The translations under genes were made by a program, and so were the position numbers. Positions 10,375-19,709 of a stretch of DNA of 50,074 bases are shown piece by piece. Under the pieces are notes generated by a model, which was given only the letters and a program-made list of their open reading frames with translations, made no database searches and had not been told where the DNA came from. Position 1 is the first letter of the stretch, and every line of letters starts with the position of its first letter. Source of the stretch: an uncultured Pelagibacteraceae bacterium (GTDB taxonomy: Bacteria; Pseudomonadota; Alphaproteobacteria; Pelagibacterales; Pelagibacteraceae); contig CACKFS010000005.1 in NCBI GenBank assembly GCA_902599575.1, positions 1-50,074 on the forward strand, in the 5' to 3' direction.

Positions 10375-11781
10375 TTAACAACTGTAATACATCTCAAATT
10401 CAATTGGATGTGGAGTATGTTCAAAATTATGAACCTCTTCCATCTTCAATGAAATGTACGCATCAATCTGGTCGTCTGTGAAAACTCCACCTTCAGTTAA
10501 GAATTTTCTATCCTTATCTAAACTCTCCATTGCTTCTCTTAAAGAACCACAGACAGTTGGGATTTTACTTACTTCCTCCTCTGATAATGCATAAAGGTCT
10601 TTATCAAAAGATTTACCAGGATTAATTTTATTTTTAATTCCATCTAACCCAGCCATTAACATAGCAGCAAAAGTTAAGTAAGGATTTCCAGCTGCATCAC
10701 CAAATCTGATTTCACATCTTGCAGCTTTTTTACTTAATGTTATTGGTATTCTGCATGAAGCTGATCTATTTCTTGCAGAATAAGCTAATAATACTGGTGC
10801 TTCAAATCCAGGAATTAATCTCTTATAACTATTAGTTGTTGCGTTAGAAAATGCGTTGATTGCTTTAGCGTGTTTTAAAATTCCACCAATATAATTTAAA
10901 GCAAGATCCGATAGTCCAGCATATTTGTCTCCTGAAAATAATGCCTTATCACCTTTCCATATAGATTGGTGTACGTGCATTCCAGAACCATTATCACCTT
11001 TCACTGGTTTAGGCATAAATGTAGCTGTCTTACCAAATGAGTGAGATACCATGTGAACAGCATACTTATAAAGTTGCAAATTATCTGCTTGATCTACAAG
11101 TGTTCCAAAGTACATACCTAATTCGTGTTGGCTTGGTGCTACTTCATGGTGATGTTTTTCAACTTTAATACCCATGTCTTTCATTGCTTTTAAATACTCA
11201 CTTCTCATATCTTGAGCACTATCAACCGGTGGCACTGGGAAATATCCGCCCTTAATACCAGGTCTGTGACCCATGTTTCCATTGTCATAGTCTTTACCTG
11301 TATTGTAAGGACCTTCAGTACTATCTATTTTAAAACCTGTTTCATTCATATCGTTTTTAAACTTAACGTCATCAAATACAAAAAATTCTGCCTCTGGACC
11401 AAAAAATGCTTTATCGCCAATACCTGATTTTTTTAGATATGCTTCAGCTTTTTTTGCTGTTCCTCTTGGATCTCTTTCATAAGGATCTTTTTTAATTGCA
11501 TCTAAAATATCACAAAAAATATTTAGAGTATTATGTGATGTAAAAGGATCTACGATTGCTCTAGATAAATCTGGTTTTAAAATCATGTCAGACTCGTTAA
11601 TTGCTTTCCAACCAGCGATTGATGAACCATCAAAAAATATTCCTTCTTCTAACATATCGCCATCTACTACCTTGGCATCCATTGTTACATGTTGAAGCTT
11701 TCCTCTAGGATCAGTAAATCTTAGATCTACGTATTCTATTTCTTTGTCTTTTATTGTCTTTAATACATTGTTTGCGCTCAT
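10375..11781 (-). CDS. glnA: glutamine synthetase type I (start reassigned from 11907 to internal [12 protein letters not shown]...)
   Basis: [49 protein letters not shown]; the first 42 aa of the ORF-track model are leader sequence with no family similarity. Confidence 0.95.
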   Translation of the reverse strand: MSANNVLKTIKDKEIEYVDLRFTDPRGKLQHVTMDAKVVDGDMLEEGIFFDGSSIAGWKAINESDMILKPDLSRAIVDPFTSHNTLNIFCDILDAIKKDPYERDPRGTAKKAEAYLKKSGIGDKAFFGPEAEFFVFDDVKFKNDMNETGFKIDSTEGPYNTGKDYDNGNMGHRPGIKGGYFPVPPVDSAQDMRSEYLKAMKDMGIKVEKHHHEVAPSQHELGMYFGTLVDQADNLQLYKYAVHMVSHSFGKTATFMPKPVKGDNGSGMHVHQSIWKGDKALFSGDKYAGLSDLALNYIGGILKHAKAINAFSNATTNSYKRLIPGFEAPVLLAYSARNRSASCRIPITLSKKAARCEIRFGDAAGNPYLTFAAMLMAGLDGIKNKINPGKSFDKDLYALSEEEVSKIPTVCGSLREAMESLDKDRKFLTEGGVFTDDQIDAYISLKMEEVHNFEHTPHPIEFEMYYSC

Positions 11782-11916
11782 AATAATCTCCAAATTTGTT
11801 GGATTAGTATCAAAATTAATTATAATTTGATCCTGAAATAAATTAATATCACCTATGCGGTTTAAGCATGGGTTTAATAAAGTAAATTGCTTTTTTGCAA
11901 CAATCAAAGGTTGAAA

Positions 11917-12399
11917 ATGAGTTCAATATTAACAAATGAGGCAGTGATCAGAGTTCAAAAAGCTCTTAACGAATTTAATGAAAATATTAAAATTATAATT
12001 TTGGAAAGCACTGCAAGAACAGCAAAAGATGCTGCAAATGCACTTAATTGTGAAATTGGGGCAATAGTTAAAAGTTTACTTTTAAAAGCTGATGATGGAT
12101 TTATTTTATGTTTGATACCTGGTGATAAAAAATGCTCGTTAAATAAATTAAAAAAAATTATTTCAAAAAAAGATGTTTGCATGGCTGACGCGGATCAAGT
12201 CAAAGAAAACACAGGTTTTAGTATCGGAGGTGTTTCACCAATTGGACATTTAAAAAAAATTGACGTTTTGGTCGACAAAACATTTGATAGATTTAAAGAT
12301 GTTTTTGCTGCAGCAGGCCATCCAAACAGTATTTTTAAAATAAGTAACTTAGATCTTTTAAAAATTACAAATGGTAAAACTTTGGATATTTCAGAATGA
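11917..12399 (+). CDS. YbaK/ProX-type aminoacyl-tRNA deacylase (start moved to MSSILT...)
   Basis: [47 protein letters not shown]. Confidence 0.85.
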   Translation: MSSILTNEAVIRVQKALNEFNENIKIIILESTARTAKDAANALNCEIGAIVKSLLLKADDGFILCLIPGDKKCSLNKLKKIISKKDVCMADADQVKENTGFSIGGVSPIGHLKKIDVLVDKTFDRFKDVFAAAGHPNSIFKISNLDLLKITNGKTLDISE

Positions 12400-13289
12400 G
12401 ACAGCCCAATTTAATTGACTATTCTTTGCTTGTTTTTTTAGCTGTAATTTGGGCTTCAGCTTTTTTTAATATTAAAATTGCAACAGAGTCTTTTGGACCA
12501 ATAACCATTGCTTTTATTAGAGTTTTTCTAGGCTCAATTCCCTTACTTATTTTATGTAGTATTAAAAATATTAAAATTGAAGCATTTTCAAAAGACTGGC
12601 TTTGGTTTGCATCAATAGGTTTTGTAAATCTTGTGTTACCATTTTTTTTAATTGCTTATGGAGTTAAGCAAGTTCAAAGTAATTTAGCTGCAATATTAAT
12701 GTCAACTTCACCTTTAACTTCCACACTATTGGCTCATGTATTCATAAAAAATGAGAAAATAAATCTCTTAAAAATTATTGGCGTTTCTGTTGGTTTTGCA
12801 GGCATAGTTTATCTATTTTCTGATGATTTTTTAATTAATGAAAACAACATCTTTTCAGCATTTTGTATATTAATGGGGTCTTTAGGCTACGTTATTGGGG
12901 GTATTTTAACTCTAAAAATAAGCAAGAAAAAAAACGAGAATGTTACAGCGTCTATTTTAATTTGGGCTACAATAATTTTACTACCAATATGTGTTATTTT
13001 AGAAAAACCTTGGAATTATAATCCTTCGGTTAACTCGCTTATTTCAATAATTTATTTAGGTTTAATTACAACAGGTTTGGCATGGGTCTTAAGGTTTAAA
13101 GTTTTAAAAGAAAATGGTTTAGTGTTTCAGTCTCAAGTAGCATATTTAATTCCTATTTTTGGAGTTATTTTGGGGTACATTTTTTTAGGAGAAATTATTA
13201 CAGATAAAGTAATTATAGCGTTAGTTGCAATTATCCTTGGAATATATCTTGTAAAAAAATCTACTAAGAGAATTCCAATTAAAGTTTAA
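12396..13289 (+). CDS. EamA/DMT-family transporter
   Basis: 10-TM hydrophobic pattern, LAVIWASAFFNIKIA, internal EamA duplication. Confidence 0.88.
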   Translation: MRQPNLIDYSLLVFLAVIWASAFFNIKIATESFGPITIAFIRVFLGSIPLLILCSIKNIKIEAFSKDWLWFASIGFVNLVLPFFLIAYGVKQVQSNLAAILMSTSPLTSTLLAHVFIKNEKINLLKIIGVSVGFAGIVYLFSDDFLINENNIFSAFCILMGSLGYVIGGILTLKISKKKNENVTASILIWATIILLPICVILEKPWNYNPSVNSLISIIYLGLITTGLAWVLRFKVLKENGLVFQSQVAYLIPIFGVILGYIFLGEIITDKVIIALVAIILGIYLVKKSTKRIPIKV

Positions 13290-13322
13290 TTTTAAATTTG
13301 ATTCAACTTTAGGTTTTTCTGT

Positions 13323-13338
13323 GGTTTCACGTGAAATT
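13323..13338. promoter_or_regulatory. parS-like palindrome
   Basis: GGTTTCACGTGAAATT; perfect 12-bp core TTTCACGTGAAA, 13/16 match to parS consensus TGTTTCACGTGAAACA; intergenic. Confidence 0.45.
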
Positions 13339-13354
13339 GATATAACTTGATTAA

Positions 13355-14209
13355 ATGAAAAATAGTTTATCCTTTGCTTTTATCTTTTTGTGGTCATCAG
13401 CTTTTGTTACAACTAAACCTATAGTTGATAACAGTGATCCATTTTCTGCATTAGCTTTTAGATTTCTTATAGTGGCTATTGGTTTTTTGATTTATGCAAA
13501 ATATAAAAAAATTTCACTATTATTAGAGAGAAAAGAATTATCCAATTCAATTTTAAGTGGAGTGTTGTTTCACGGAATTTATTTGGGTGGTGTTTTTTAC
13601 TCAGTCTCCCTCGGTATCCCAACAGGGATAACTGCTCTCATAGTTACAATGCAACCAATACTAACAAACGCATTAGCTGGACCAATTTTAAATGAAAAAG
13701 TTGGCTGGAGACAGTGGGTTGGAGTAATACTTGGATTTACCGGGGCAGCAATCGTTCTAGGTTTTGATTTTGGAGAAAGTTTACCCTCTGTAGGCATCAT
13801 AGCATCATTTATAGCCTTAGCATCTATTACATCTGCAACTTTGTTACAAAAGAAATTTGGGGGAAATGCTCCATTACCAGTAAGCAACATGTATCAAGCT
13901 GCGGGAGGATGCATGTTTCATATTTTAATAGTTATTTTTTTTGCCGATGCATTTATTAATTTTAATAAAACTTTTTTAATAGCAATGAGCCATCAAATAT
14001 TTCTAGTATCCTTTGGTGCCTTTACGATTTTAATGTATTTAATAAAAAATAATTCAGCGAGCAAAACTGTAACAATCTTTTTCCTAATTCCGGCAACAAC
14101 CGCAATTATTGCTTGGATATTTTTGAATGAACAACTCTCTAGTCTGGATATTTTTGGATTTGTGGTCGCATCTTTTGGCGTTTATTTAGCTACTAGAAAA
14201 ACTCGTTAA
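13355..14209 (+). CDS. EamA/DMT-family transporter
   Basis: FIFLWSSAFVTTKP N-terminus, EamA repeats, 10 TM. Confidence 0.88.
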   Translation: MKNSLSFAFIFLWSSAFVTTKPIVDNSDPFSALAFRFLIVAIGFLIYAKYKKISLLLERKELSNSILSGVLFHGIYLGGVFYSVSLGIPTGITALIVTMQPILTNALAGPILNEKVGWRQWVGVILGFTGAAIVLGFDFGESLPSVGIIASFIALASITSATLLQKKFGGNAPLPVSNMYQAAGGCMFHILIVIFFADAFINFNKTFLIAMSHQIFLVSFGAFTILMYLIKNNSASKTVTIFFLIPATTAIIAWIFLNEQLSSLDIFGFVVASFGVYLATRKTR

Positions 14210-14311
14210 AAACTTAGAAGTTAAGCCTAATATTTCTACAACTCAAAATTGAAAATAAAATTGCTCGTTTACAGAGTGTCCAAAAAGAGTTTTAATTAGA
14301 ATTATATAAAT

Positions 14312-16015
14312 ATGGCTAAGACTAAAAAGAAAGCTATTAAAAAGAGAAGAAAGAAAACGAAAAAGTCGATTAAAAGAAAGAAAAAACTTAAAAGCGGAAC
14401 GACAAGGAAACTTTCTAAATCATCAAAAAAAGCTAAGTCGAAGTCAAAAAAGCGTAAAACAAATGGAGGAAAAATGAGTGCAGAAATGAAATTGTCTTCT
14501 GTTCTGGATACATCTCATTTGAAGGTCAAATTTCCGTTTAAAGCTAAATACGGAAACTACATCAACGGTAAATTTGTAGAGCCTAAATCTGGAAAGTATT
14601 TTGACAATACTTCTCCGATTTCAAATGAAAAAATCTGTGCAGTTGCAAGATCAAATGAAAAAGACGTGGATGCAGCATTAGATGCAGCTCACGCAGCTTT
14701 TCCGTCTTGGGGTAAAACTTCAATTACGGAAAGATCTAACATGTTACTTAAAGTAGCTGATGCGATTGAGAAAAACTTAAACACATTAGCTGTAGCAGAG
14801 TGTTTAGATAATGGTAAGCCAATCAGAGAATGTATGGCTGCAGACCTACCTTTAGTGATTGATCACTGGAGATATTTTGCAGGTGTAATTAGAGCTGAAG
14901 AAGGTTCAATTGCTGAGATTAGCAGCGGTGAATATTCTTACCATATACCTGAGCCACTAGGTGTAGTTGGACAAATTATACCTTGGAACTTCCCTTTACT
15001 AATGGCAACTTGGAAACTTGCTCCAGCATTAGCAGCTGGGAACTGTGTGGTTTTAAAACCTGCAGAGCAAACTCCAGCTTCGATCATGGTATTGATGGAA
15101 CTTATTGGTGATATATTACCTCCAGGTGTAGTTAACATTGTAAGCGGTTTTGGTTTGGAAGCTGGTAAACCTTTAGCATCTTCTAAAAGAATAAGAAAAG
15201 TTGCTTTCACTGGTGAAACAACAACTGGTAGATTGATAATGCAATACGCATCACAAAACTTAATTCCAATTACTTTAGAATTAGGTGGTAAATCTCCTAA
15301 CATTTATTTTGAAGACGTTATGGATAAAGACGATGACTTCTTCGACAAATGTCTAGAAGGTTTTGCGATGTTTACATTAAACCAAGGAGAAGTTTGTACT
15401 TGTCCAAGTAGAGCATTAGTACAAGAGTCTATCTATGATAAGTTCATGGAAAGGGCTGTTGCAAGAACTAAAGCAGTTAAACAAGACAATCCTTTAAAAA
15501 TGGAAACAATGATTGGTGCGCAAGCTTCATTAGAACAAATGGAAAAAATCAAATCTTATCTAGATTTAGGTAAGAAAGAAGGTGCCAAAGTTCTATGTGG
15601 AGGAAATGTTGCTAAAATCAATAGTGGTTTAGAAAAAGGAAACTACATTGAGCCAACTATTTTCGAAGGTAAAAACGACATGAGAATATTCCAAGAAGAA
15701 ATTTTTGGACCTGTTGTTTCTGTAACTAAATTCAAAGACGAGAAAGAAGCATTAGAAATTGCTAATGACACTCTTTATGGTTTAGGTGCAGGAGTATGGA
15801 CTAGAAATGGAAATCGTGCGTTTAGAATGGGTAGAGAAATCCAAGCTGGTAGAGTTTGGACAAACTGCTATCACGCATATCCAGCTCATGCTGCTTTCGG
15901 TGGATACAAACAATCTGGTATCGGAAGAGAAACACATAAAATGATGCTTAACCACTACAGACAAGTGAAGAACTTACACGTGTCTTACAGTGAAAAGAAA
16001 TTAGGCTTCTTTTAA
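14312..16015 (+). CDS. NAD-dependent aldehyde dehydrogenase; Lys/Arg-rich 54-aa N-terminal extension or alternative start at 14474
   Basis: [50 protein letters not shown] active site; GGAGG (14465-14469) sits 4 nt upstream of an internal ATG at 14474. Confidence 0.93.
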   Translation: MAKTKKKAIKKRRKKTKKSIKRKKKLKSGTTRKLSKSSKKAKSKSKKRKTNGGKMSAEMKLSSVLDTSHLKVKFPFKAKYGNYINGKFVEPKSGKYFDNTSPISNEKICAVARSNEKDVDAALDAAHAAFPSWGKTSITERSNMLLKVADAIEKNLNTLAVAECLDNGKPIRECMAADLPLVIDHWRYFAGVIRAEEGSIAEISSGEYSYHIPEPLGVVGQIIPWNFPLLMATWKLAPALAAGNCVVLKPAEQTPASIMVLMELIGDILPPGVVNIVSGFGLEAGKPLASSKRIRKVAFTGETTTGRLIMQYASQNLIPITLELGGKSPNIYFEDVMDKDDDFFDKCLEGFAMFTLNQGEVCTCPSRALVQESIYDKFMERAVARTKAVKQDNPLKMETMIGAQASLEQMEKIKSYLDLGKKEGAKVLCGGNVAKINSGLEKGNYIEPTIFEGKNDMRIFQEEIFGPVVSVTKFKDEKEALEIANDTLYGLGAGVWTRNGNRAFRMGREIQAGRVWTNCYHAYPAHAAFGGYKQSGIGRETHKMMLNHYRQVKNLHVSYSEKKLGFF

Positions 16016-16032
16016 ACAATAATTAATATATA

Positions 16033-16063
16033 ATGGCCCGTGAGGAATCACGGGCCATATTTT
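16033..16063 (+). terminator. Rho-independent terminator after aldehyde dehydrogenase
   Basis: 11-bp stem ATGGCCCGTGA-GGAA-TCACGGGCCAT (16033-16058) followed by ATTTT. Confidence 0.8.
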
Positions 16064-16065
16064 AT

Positions 16066-16416
16066 ATGAAAGTCAAAGCAACAGAATCTGCATTAAAACT
16101 TCTTGAAGATATTAAAGCTCAACATGGCGATGAGCTTTTATTTCATCAATCAGGCGGATGTTGTGATGGCAGTGCTCCAATGTGCTATCCTAGGAAAGAA
16201 TATTTAGTAGGTAATAGCGATGTTAAACTTGGAGAAATTGGTGGTGTTCCTTTTTATATGAATGATGATCAATATGAAAAATGGAAACACACTGATTTAA
16301 CTATTGATGCTGTTCAAGGTATTGGTGGAATGTTTTCTTTGGACAATGGAACAGGTCGAAGATTCCTGACAAAATCAGAAATTTGTTTAGTCGTGGACAA
16401 CGACAAAAAAAATTAA
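16066..16416 (+). CDS. DUF779-family protein (start reassigned to MKVKATESALK)
   Basis: FHQSGGCCDGSAPMCYP motif; typical aldehyde dehydrogenase neighbour. Confidence 0.88.
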   Translation: MKVKATESALKLLEDIKAQHGDELLFHQSGGCCDGSAPMCYPRKEYLVGNSDVKLGEIGGVPFYMNDDQYEKWKHTDLTIDAVQGIGGMFSLDNGTGRRFLTKSEICLVVDNDKKN

Positions 16417-16452
16417 TTTAAAATAAATATTTAAGTTGAGCCACTATAAAGC

Positions 16453-16480
16453 TTGACTTGTTACCTTTTTAAAATATGTT
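16453..16480 (+). promoter_or_regulatory. predicted promoter of DsrE-like gene
   Basis: TTGACT (16453-16458), 16-nt spacer, TATGTT (16475-16480). Confidence 0.5.
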
Positions 16481-16507
16481 ATATTATAACATGTTATAAT
16501 ATAACAT
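16476..16507. promoter_or_regulatory. 32-bp perfect palindrome formed by two abutting 15-bp operators
   Basis: ATGTTATATTATAACATGTTATAATATAACAT; halves TGTTATATTATAACA (16477-16491) and TGTTATAATATAACA (16492-16506) are each 7-1-7 inverted repeats. Confidence 0.8.
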
Positions 16508-16530
16508 TTAACAATTAAGGAGTTTATTTT

Positions 16531-16908
16531 ATGAAAATCGCGTACGTTTTCAAAAGTAATATGGCAAGTACTTTTCAATTGGGCACTATGATATTACCTC
16601 AGCTAGAGGATAATTCTCATTTAGTTAATGTCGTTGGAATGTTTTTCTTCGATGACAATATTATGTGTCTTCAAAAAGGTAATCCGGTGGGAGAGCGTTT
16701 AGCAAAGATTGCAAAAGAGAAGAAAATGCTTCTTATGGTTTGTGATCAATGTGCAGTCAGAAGAGAATTAGCAGAAGGTACTTTTGAGCAATGTGGTAGT
16801 GGAGAAGTTAAAGCAAAAGGTCTAGTTGATGGTGTAGTTGCGGGTTGTTTTCCTCAATTATATACTGCTCTTGGTCCTAATCCACCAGACCAAGTAATCA
16901 CACTTTAA
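16531..16908 (+). CDS. DsrE-like small protein
   Basis: KIAYVFKSNMASTFQLGTMILPQLED, CDQCAVRREL, GVVAGCFPQLYTAL; strong RBS (aaggag) at 16517-16522. Confidence 0.7.
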   Translation: MKIAYVFKSNMASTFQLGTMILPQLEDNSHLVNVVGMFFFDDNIMCLQKGNPVGERLAKIAKEKKMLLMVCDQCAVRRELAEGTFEQCGSGEVKAKGLVDGVVAGCFPQLYTALGPNPPDQVITL

Positions 16909-16922
16909 ATTAAGTCAGGGTT

Positions 16923-16955
16923 TTTAATCCTCTGTCCGCACAACAGAGGATTAAA
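16923..16955. terminator. bidirectional terminator between convergent genes
   Basis: 13-bp stem TTTAATCCTCTGT / ACAGAGGATTAAA with 7-nt loop between the DsrE-like gene and the GYD gene. Confidence 0.8.
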
Positions 16956-16962
16956 TAAAAGT

Positions 16963-17286
16963 TTAGCCCGCAGGTTTATAAACTGAAGCTACTTTTCCTG
17001 CCATCTCTGCAGCTGACTTAATGTCAATTGCCTCGCAAATAGTCATGTTGCTTATAGATCCACTAGCTTCTACAGCAAGTTTAATTGCTGCAACATTTGT
17101 AAAACTATCAGCCTCTACTACTGCTACGAAATCAACAGGACCTCTGACAATATCAAATGAGTGAACTTTTCCACCCATTGCTTGTGAAATTGCTTCAACT
17201 GCTTTTCCTCTATCTTGTCCGGGATCTTTAACAAATCCTTGGAAAGCTTGTGCTGAGTAATTTCCCATAACGTAAAATTTAGCCAT
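16963..17286 (-). CDS. GYD-domain protein
   Basis: MAKFYVMGNYSAQAFQGFVKDPGQDRGKAVEAI...VRGPVDFVAVVEADS. Confidence 0.82.
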   Translation of the reverse strand: MAKFYVMGNYSAQAFQGFVKDPGQDRGKAVEAISQAMGGKVHSFDIVRGPVDFVAVVEADSFTNVAAIKLAVEASGSISNMTICEAIDIKSAAEMAGKVASVYKPAG

Positions 17287-17372
17287 ATTCCTCCTTTTTA
17301 ATAAACATTATAATACGAATACGGAATTCTTTTTCATATGATTTATTTGCACACTAGACACTTTAAAAGGTA

Positions 17373-18830
17373 ATGTTAGATTGCAATATGTACGAAAAAT
17401 ACGGACAATTCACTGATGGTAAATGGCATAAATCATCAAATGGCGAAACTTACGAAGTAATTAACCCAGCGAATGAAGAAGTTTTAGGCCAAGCCTCAAA
17501 AGCATCGCCCGAAGATGTAAACAAAGCATTATTGTCTGCTCAAAAAGGATTAGAAGTTTGGAGAAAAACACCACCATGGCAACGTGCTTATATTTTAAGA
17601 AGAATTGCTGACAAGATGAGAGAAAAGCAAGACATACTTGCTAAATGGATGACACTTGAAGTTGGAAAACCTTTTGCAGAAGCAAAAGGCGAAGTTAATG
17701 GTGCTGCAGATATATACGAATGGAATGCAGAAGAGACAAAAAGAATTTATGGTCAAACAGTTGAAAGTAGATTTGAAGATACAAGAGTTCATGTTTATTA
17801 TCAGCCAGTTGGCGTTGTTGCAGCTTTAGTTCCATGGAACTTCCCTTTAGTTCTCTCTGCCAGAAAAATTTCTACAGCCCTTGCAGCAGGATGTTCTGTG
17901 ATTGTTAAGCCTGATGTAATAACACCAGGTGTTGTAATGGAACAGGTTGAAATTTGTAGAGAGTGTGGAGTGCCTCCTGGAGTTGTTAATTTATTATCAG
18001 GAGATCCACCAAGCATCGCACAACAATTAATCGCTTCAGATATTGTTAAAAAAATATCTATAACAGGATCATCTAGAGTTGGTAAATTAATTCTAAAACA
18101 AGCTGCAGATAAAGTTCAAAGAGTAACTATGGAACTAAGTGGACATTCACCTTTTATAGTTTTTGATGATGCTGATATTAAAAAAGCAGCTGACATGGCC
18201 ATTGCTGCAAAGTTTAGAAATAATGGGCAAGTTTGTATTTCCCCGAATAGATTTTACATACAAGAAAAGAAAAAAGAGGAATTTGTAAATCTTTTTGTAG
18301 AAAAAACAAAAAAATTAAAGATTGGTGATGGTATGGATCCATCAGTTCAACTTGGTCCTTTAACAACTAAAAAAAGATTAAATGAGATTGAAGATTTAGT
18401 TGAAACTACAAAAAAAGAGGGTGCGAAAGTTTTGTTAGGAGGTAAAAGACCAAAAGGATTTAATAAAGGATTTTATTACGAGCCAACTATTTTTGACGAT
18501 GTAAAAGATGATTTTACAATTATGAAGGTAGAACCATTTGGCCCTTTAGTGCCAATATTGTCGTTTAAAGAATTTGATGAAGTTATAGAAAGAGCAAACA
18601 ATCACGAACTTGGATTATCAAGTTATATTTGTACGAATTCAATGGAAAGAGCACACCGTGCATCTGAATTAATGGAGACGGGAACAGTTGCAGTTAATAC
18701 ACCTTTAGTCGCAATTGCCGAAGCACCATTTGGTGGTATAAAGCAAGCTGGTTATGGAAGAGAAGGTGGTTCAATGGCTATTAAAGATTATTTAAATGTT
18801 AAATATACTCACTTAGGAATTAAAGGATAA
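17373..18830 (+). CDS. NAD(P)-dependent aldehyde dehydrogenase (likely start at 17388)
   Basis: VPWNFPLVLSARKISTALAAG, ITGSSRVGK, MELSGHSPFIV, NNGQVCISPNRF. Confidence 0.92.
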   Translation: MLDCNMYEKYGQFTDGKWHKSSNGETYEVINPANEEVLGQASKASPEDVNKALLSAQKGLEVWRKTPPWQRAYILRRIADKMREKQDILAKWMTLEVGKPFAEAKGEVNGAADIYEWNAEETKRIYGQTVESRFEDTRVHVYYQPVGVVAALVPWNFPLVLSARKISTALAAGCSVIVKPDVITPGVVMEQVEICRECGVPPGVVNLLSGDPPSIAQQLIASDIVKKISITGSSRVGKLILKQAADKVQRVTMELSGHSPFIVFDDADIKKAADMAIAAKFRNNGQVCISPNRFYIQEKKKEEFVNLFVEKTKKLKIGDGMDPSVQLGPLTTKKRLNEIEDLVETTKKEGAKVLLGGKRPKGFNKGFYYEPTIFDDVKDDFTIMKVEPFGPLVPILSFKEFDEVIERANNHELGLSSYICTNSMERAHRASELMETGTVAVNTPLVAIAEAPFGGIKQAGYGREGGSMAIKDYLNVKYTHLGIKG

Positions 18831-18832
18831 AA

Positions 18833-18958
18833 ATGAAAACTAAAAAACAAATTAAAAAGGCTGCTAATATATTATTTTCTTGGAGAAATATGATGCCACT
18901 TTATTACGGCGTCATATGGATTATCTTGCTATTAATTGTAATTTTTTCACCTTTTTAA
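18833..18958 (+). CDS. small membrane protein (41 aa), absent from ORF track
   Basis: MKTKKQIKKAANILFSWRNMMPLYYGVIWIILLLIVIFSPF*; basic N-terminus plus one TM segment between ALDH and ccdA. Confidence 0.45.
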   Translation: MKTKKQIKKAANILFSWRNMMPLYYGVIWIILLLIVIFSPF

Positions 18959-18974
18959 AATTAAAAAATTATAA

Positions 18975-19682
18975 ATGGCACAATTATTATTACCTTTTTT
19001 TGCAGGCTTCATAAGTTTTTTGTCACCATGTGTTCTACCACTTATTCCAGGTTATATTTCTTATGTTTCCGGAAGTACTTTAAATGAACTATTAGAAAGT
19101 AAGCGGGTAAATATTATTCCAACTGTGCTTTTTACTATTGGTTTCTCAATAGTATTTATTGCTTTTGGAGCAACAAGTACTTTAATTGGTAACTTTGTAT
19201 TAACCAATTCTTTTGAGCTAAGAATTGTTTCAGGTGCAATTATTATATTATTTTCATTACAACTTTTAGGTCTTTTTAATTTTAAGTTTTTAAACATTGA
19301 AAAAAGATTTCAGACAGAAAGAAGATCAAATAAATTATACCCTGTTCTAGTTGGAATGGCTTTTGGTTTTGGTTGGACACCATGTATTGGGCCAATTCTT
19401 GGATCTATATTGGCCTTAGCGGCATTAGAAAGCACTTTAACTAAAGGAATTTTACTTTTAACAGCGTACTCCCTAGGTTTAGCGATTCCATTTATTTTGT
19501 CTGGTTTCTTAATTCAAAAGTTCATGGCAGTTTCAAAAAATCTTAAAAATAATATGAATATTATTTCAAAATCTGGAGGAGTTATCCTTTTAATTACAGG
19601 AATTCTAATTATTACAAATCAATTACAAGCTGTTAGTTATTATCTATTAGAATCTTTACCTTTCTTACAAAAGCTTGGTTAA
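18975..19682 (+). CDS. ccdA: CcdA-type thiol-disulfide transmembrane protein
   Basis: FFAGFISFLSPCVLPLIPGYISYVSG and GFGWTPCIGPILGSIL. Confidence 0.92.
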   Translation: MAQLLLPFFAGFISFLSPCVLPLIPGYISYVSGSTLNELLESKRVNIIPTVLFTIGFSIVFIAFGATSTLIGNFVLTNSFELRIVSGAIIILFSLQLLGLFNFKFLNIEKRFQTERRSNKLYPVLVGMAFGFGWTPCIGPILGSILALAALESTLTKGILLLTAYSLGLAIPFILSGFLIQKFMAVSKNLKNNMNIISKSGGVILLITGILIITNQLQAVSYYLLESLPFLQKLG

Positions 19683-19709
19683 AATAATTTTTTGGTGTAA
19701 AATATAGAT

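Noticed and set aside
11782-11907. 42-aa N-terminal extension of glnA
   Set aside because: Glutamine synthetase family start fits Met at 11781; the extension is intergenic leader. A structured leader RNA there was considered, but I found only a weak TTGC/GCAA hairpin and cannot support a call
14938-15303. Antisense ORF within the aldehyde dehydrogenase
   Set aside because: Complement of conserved ALDH codons, no independent support; the same applies to 13597-13890, 17801-18016, 43789-44109, 45021-45320 and the other antisense entries in the track
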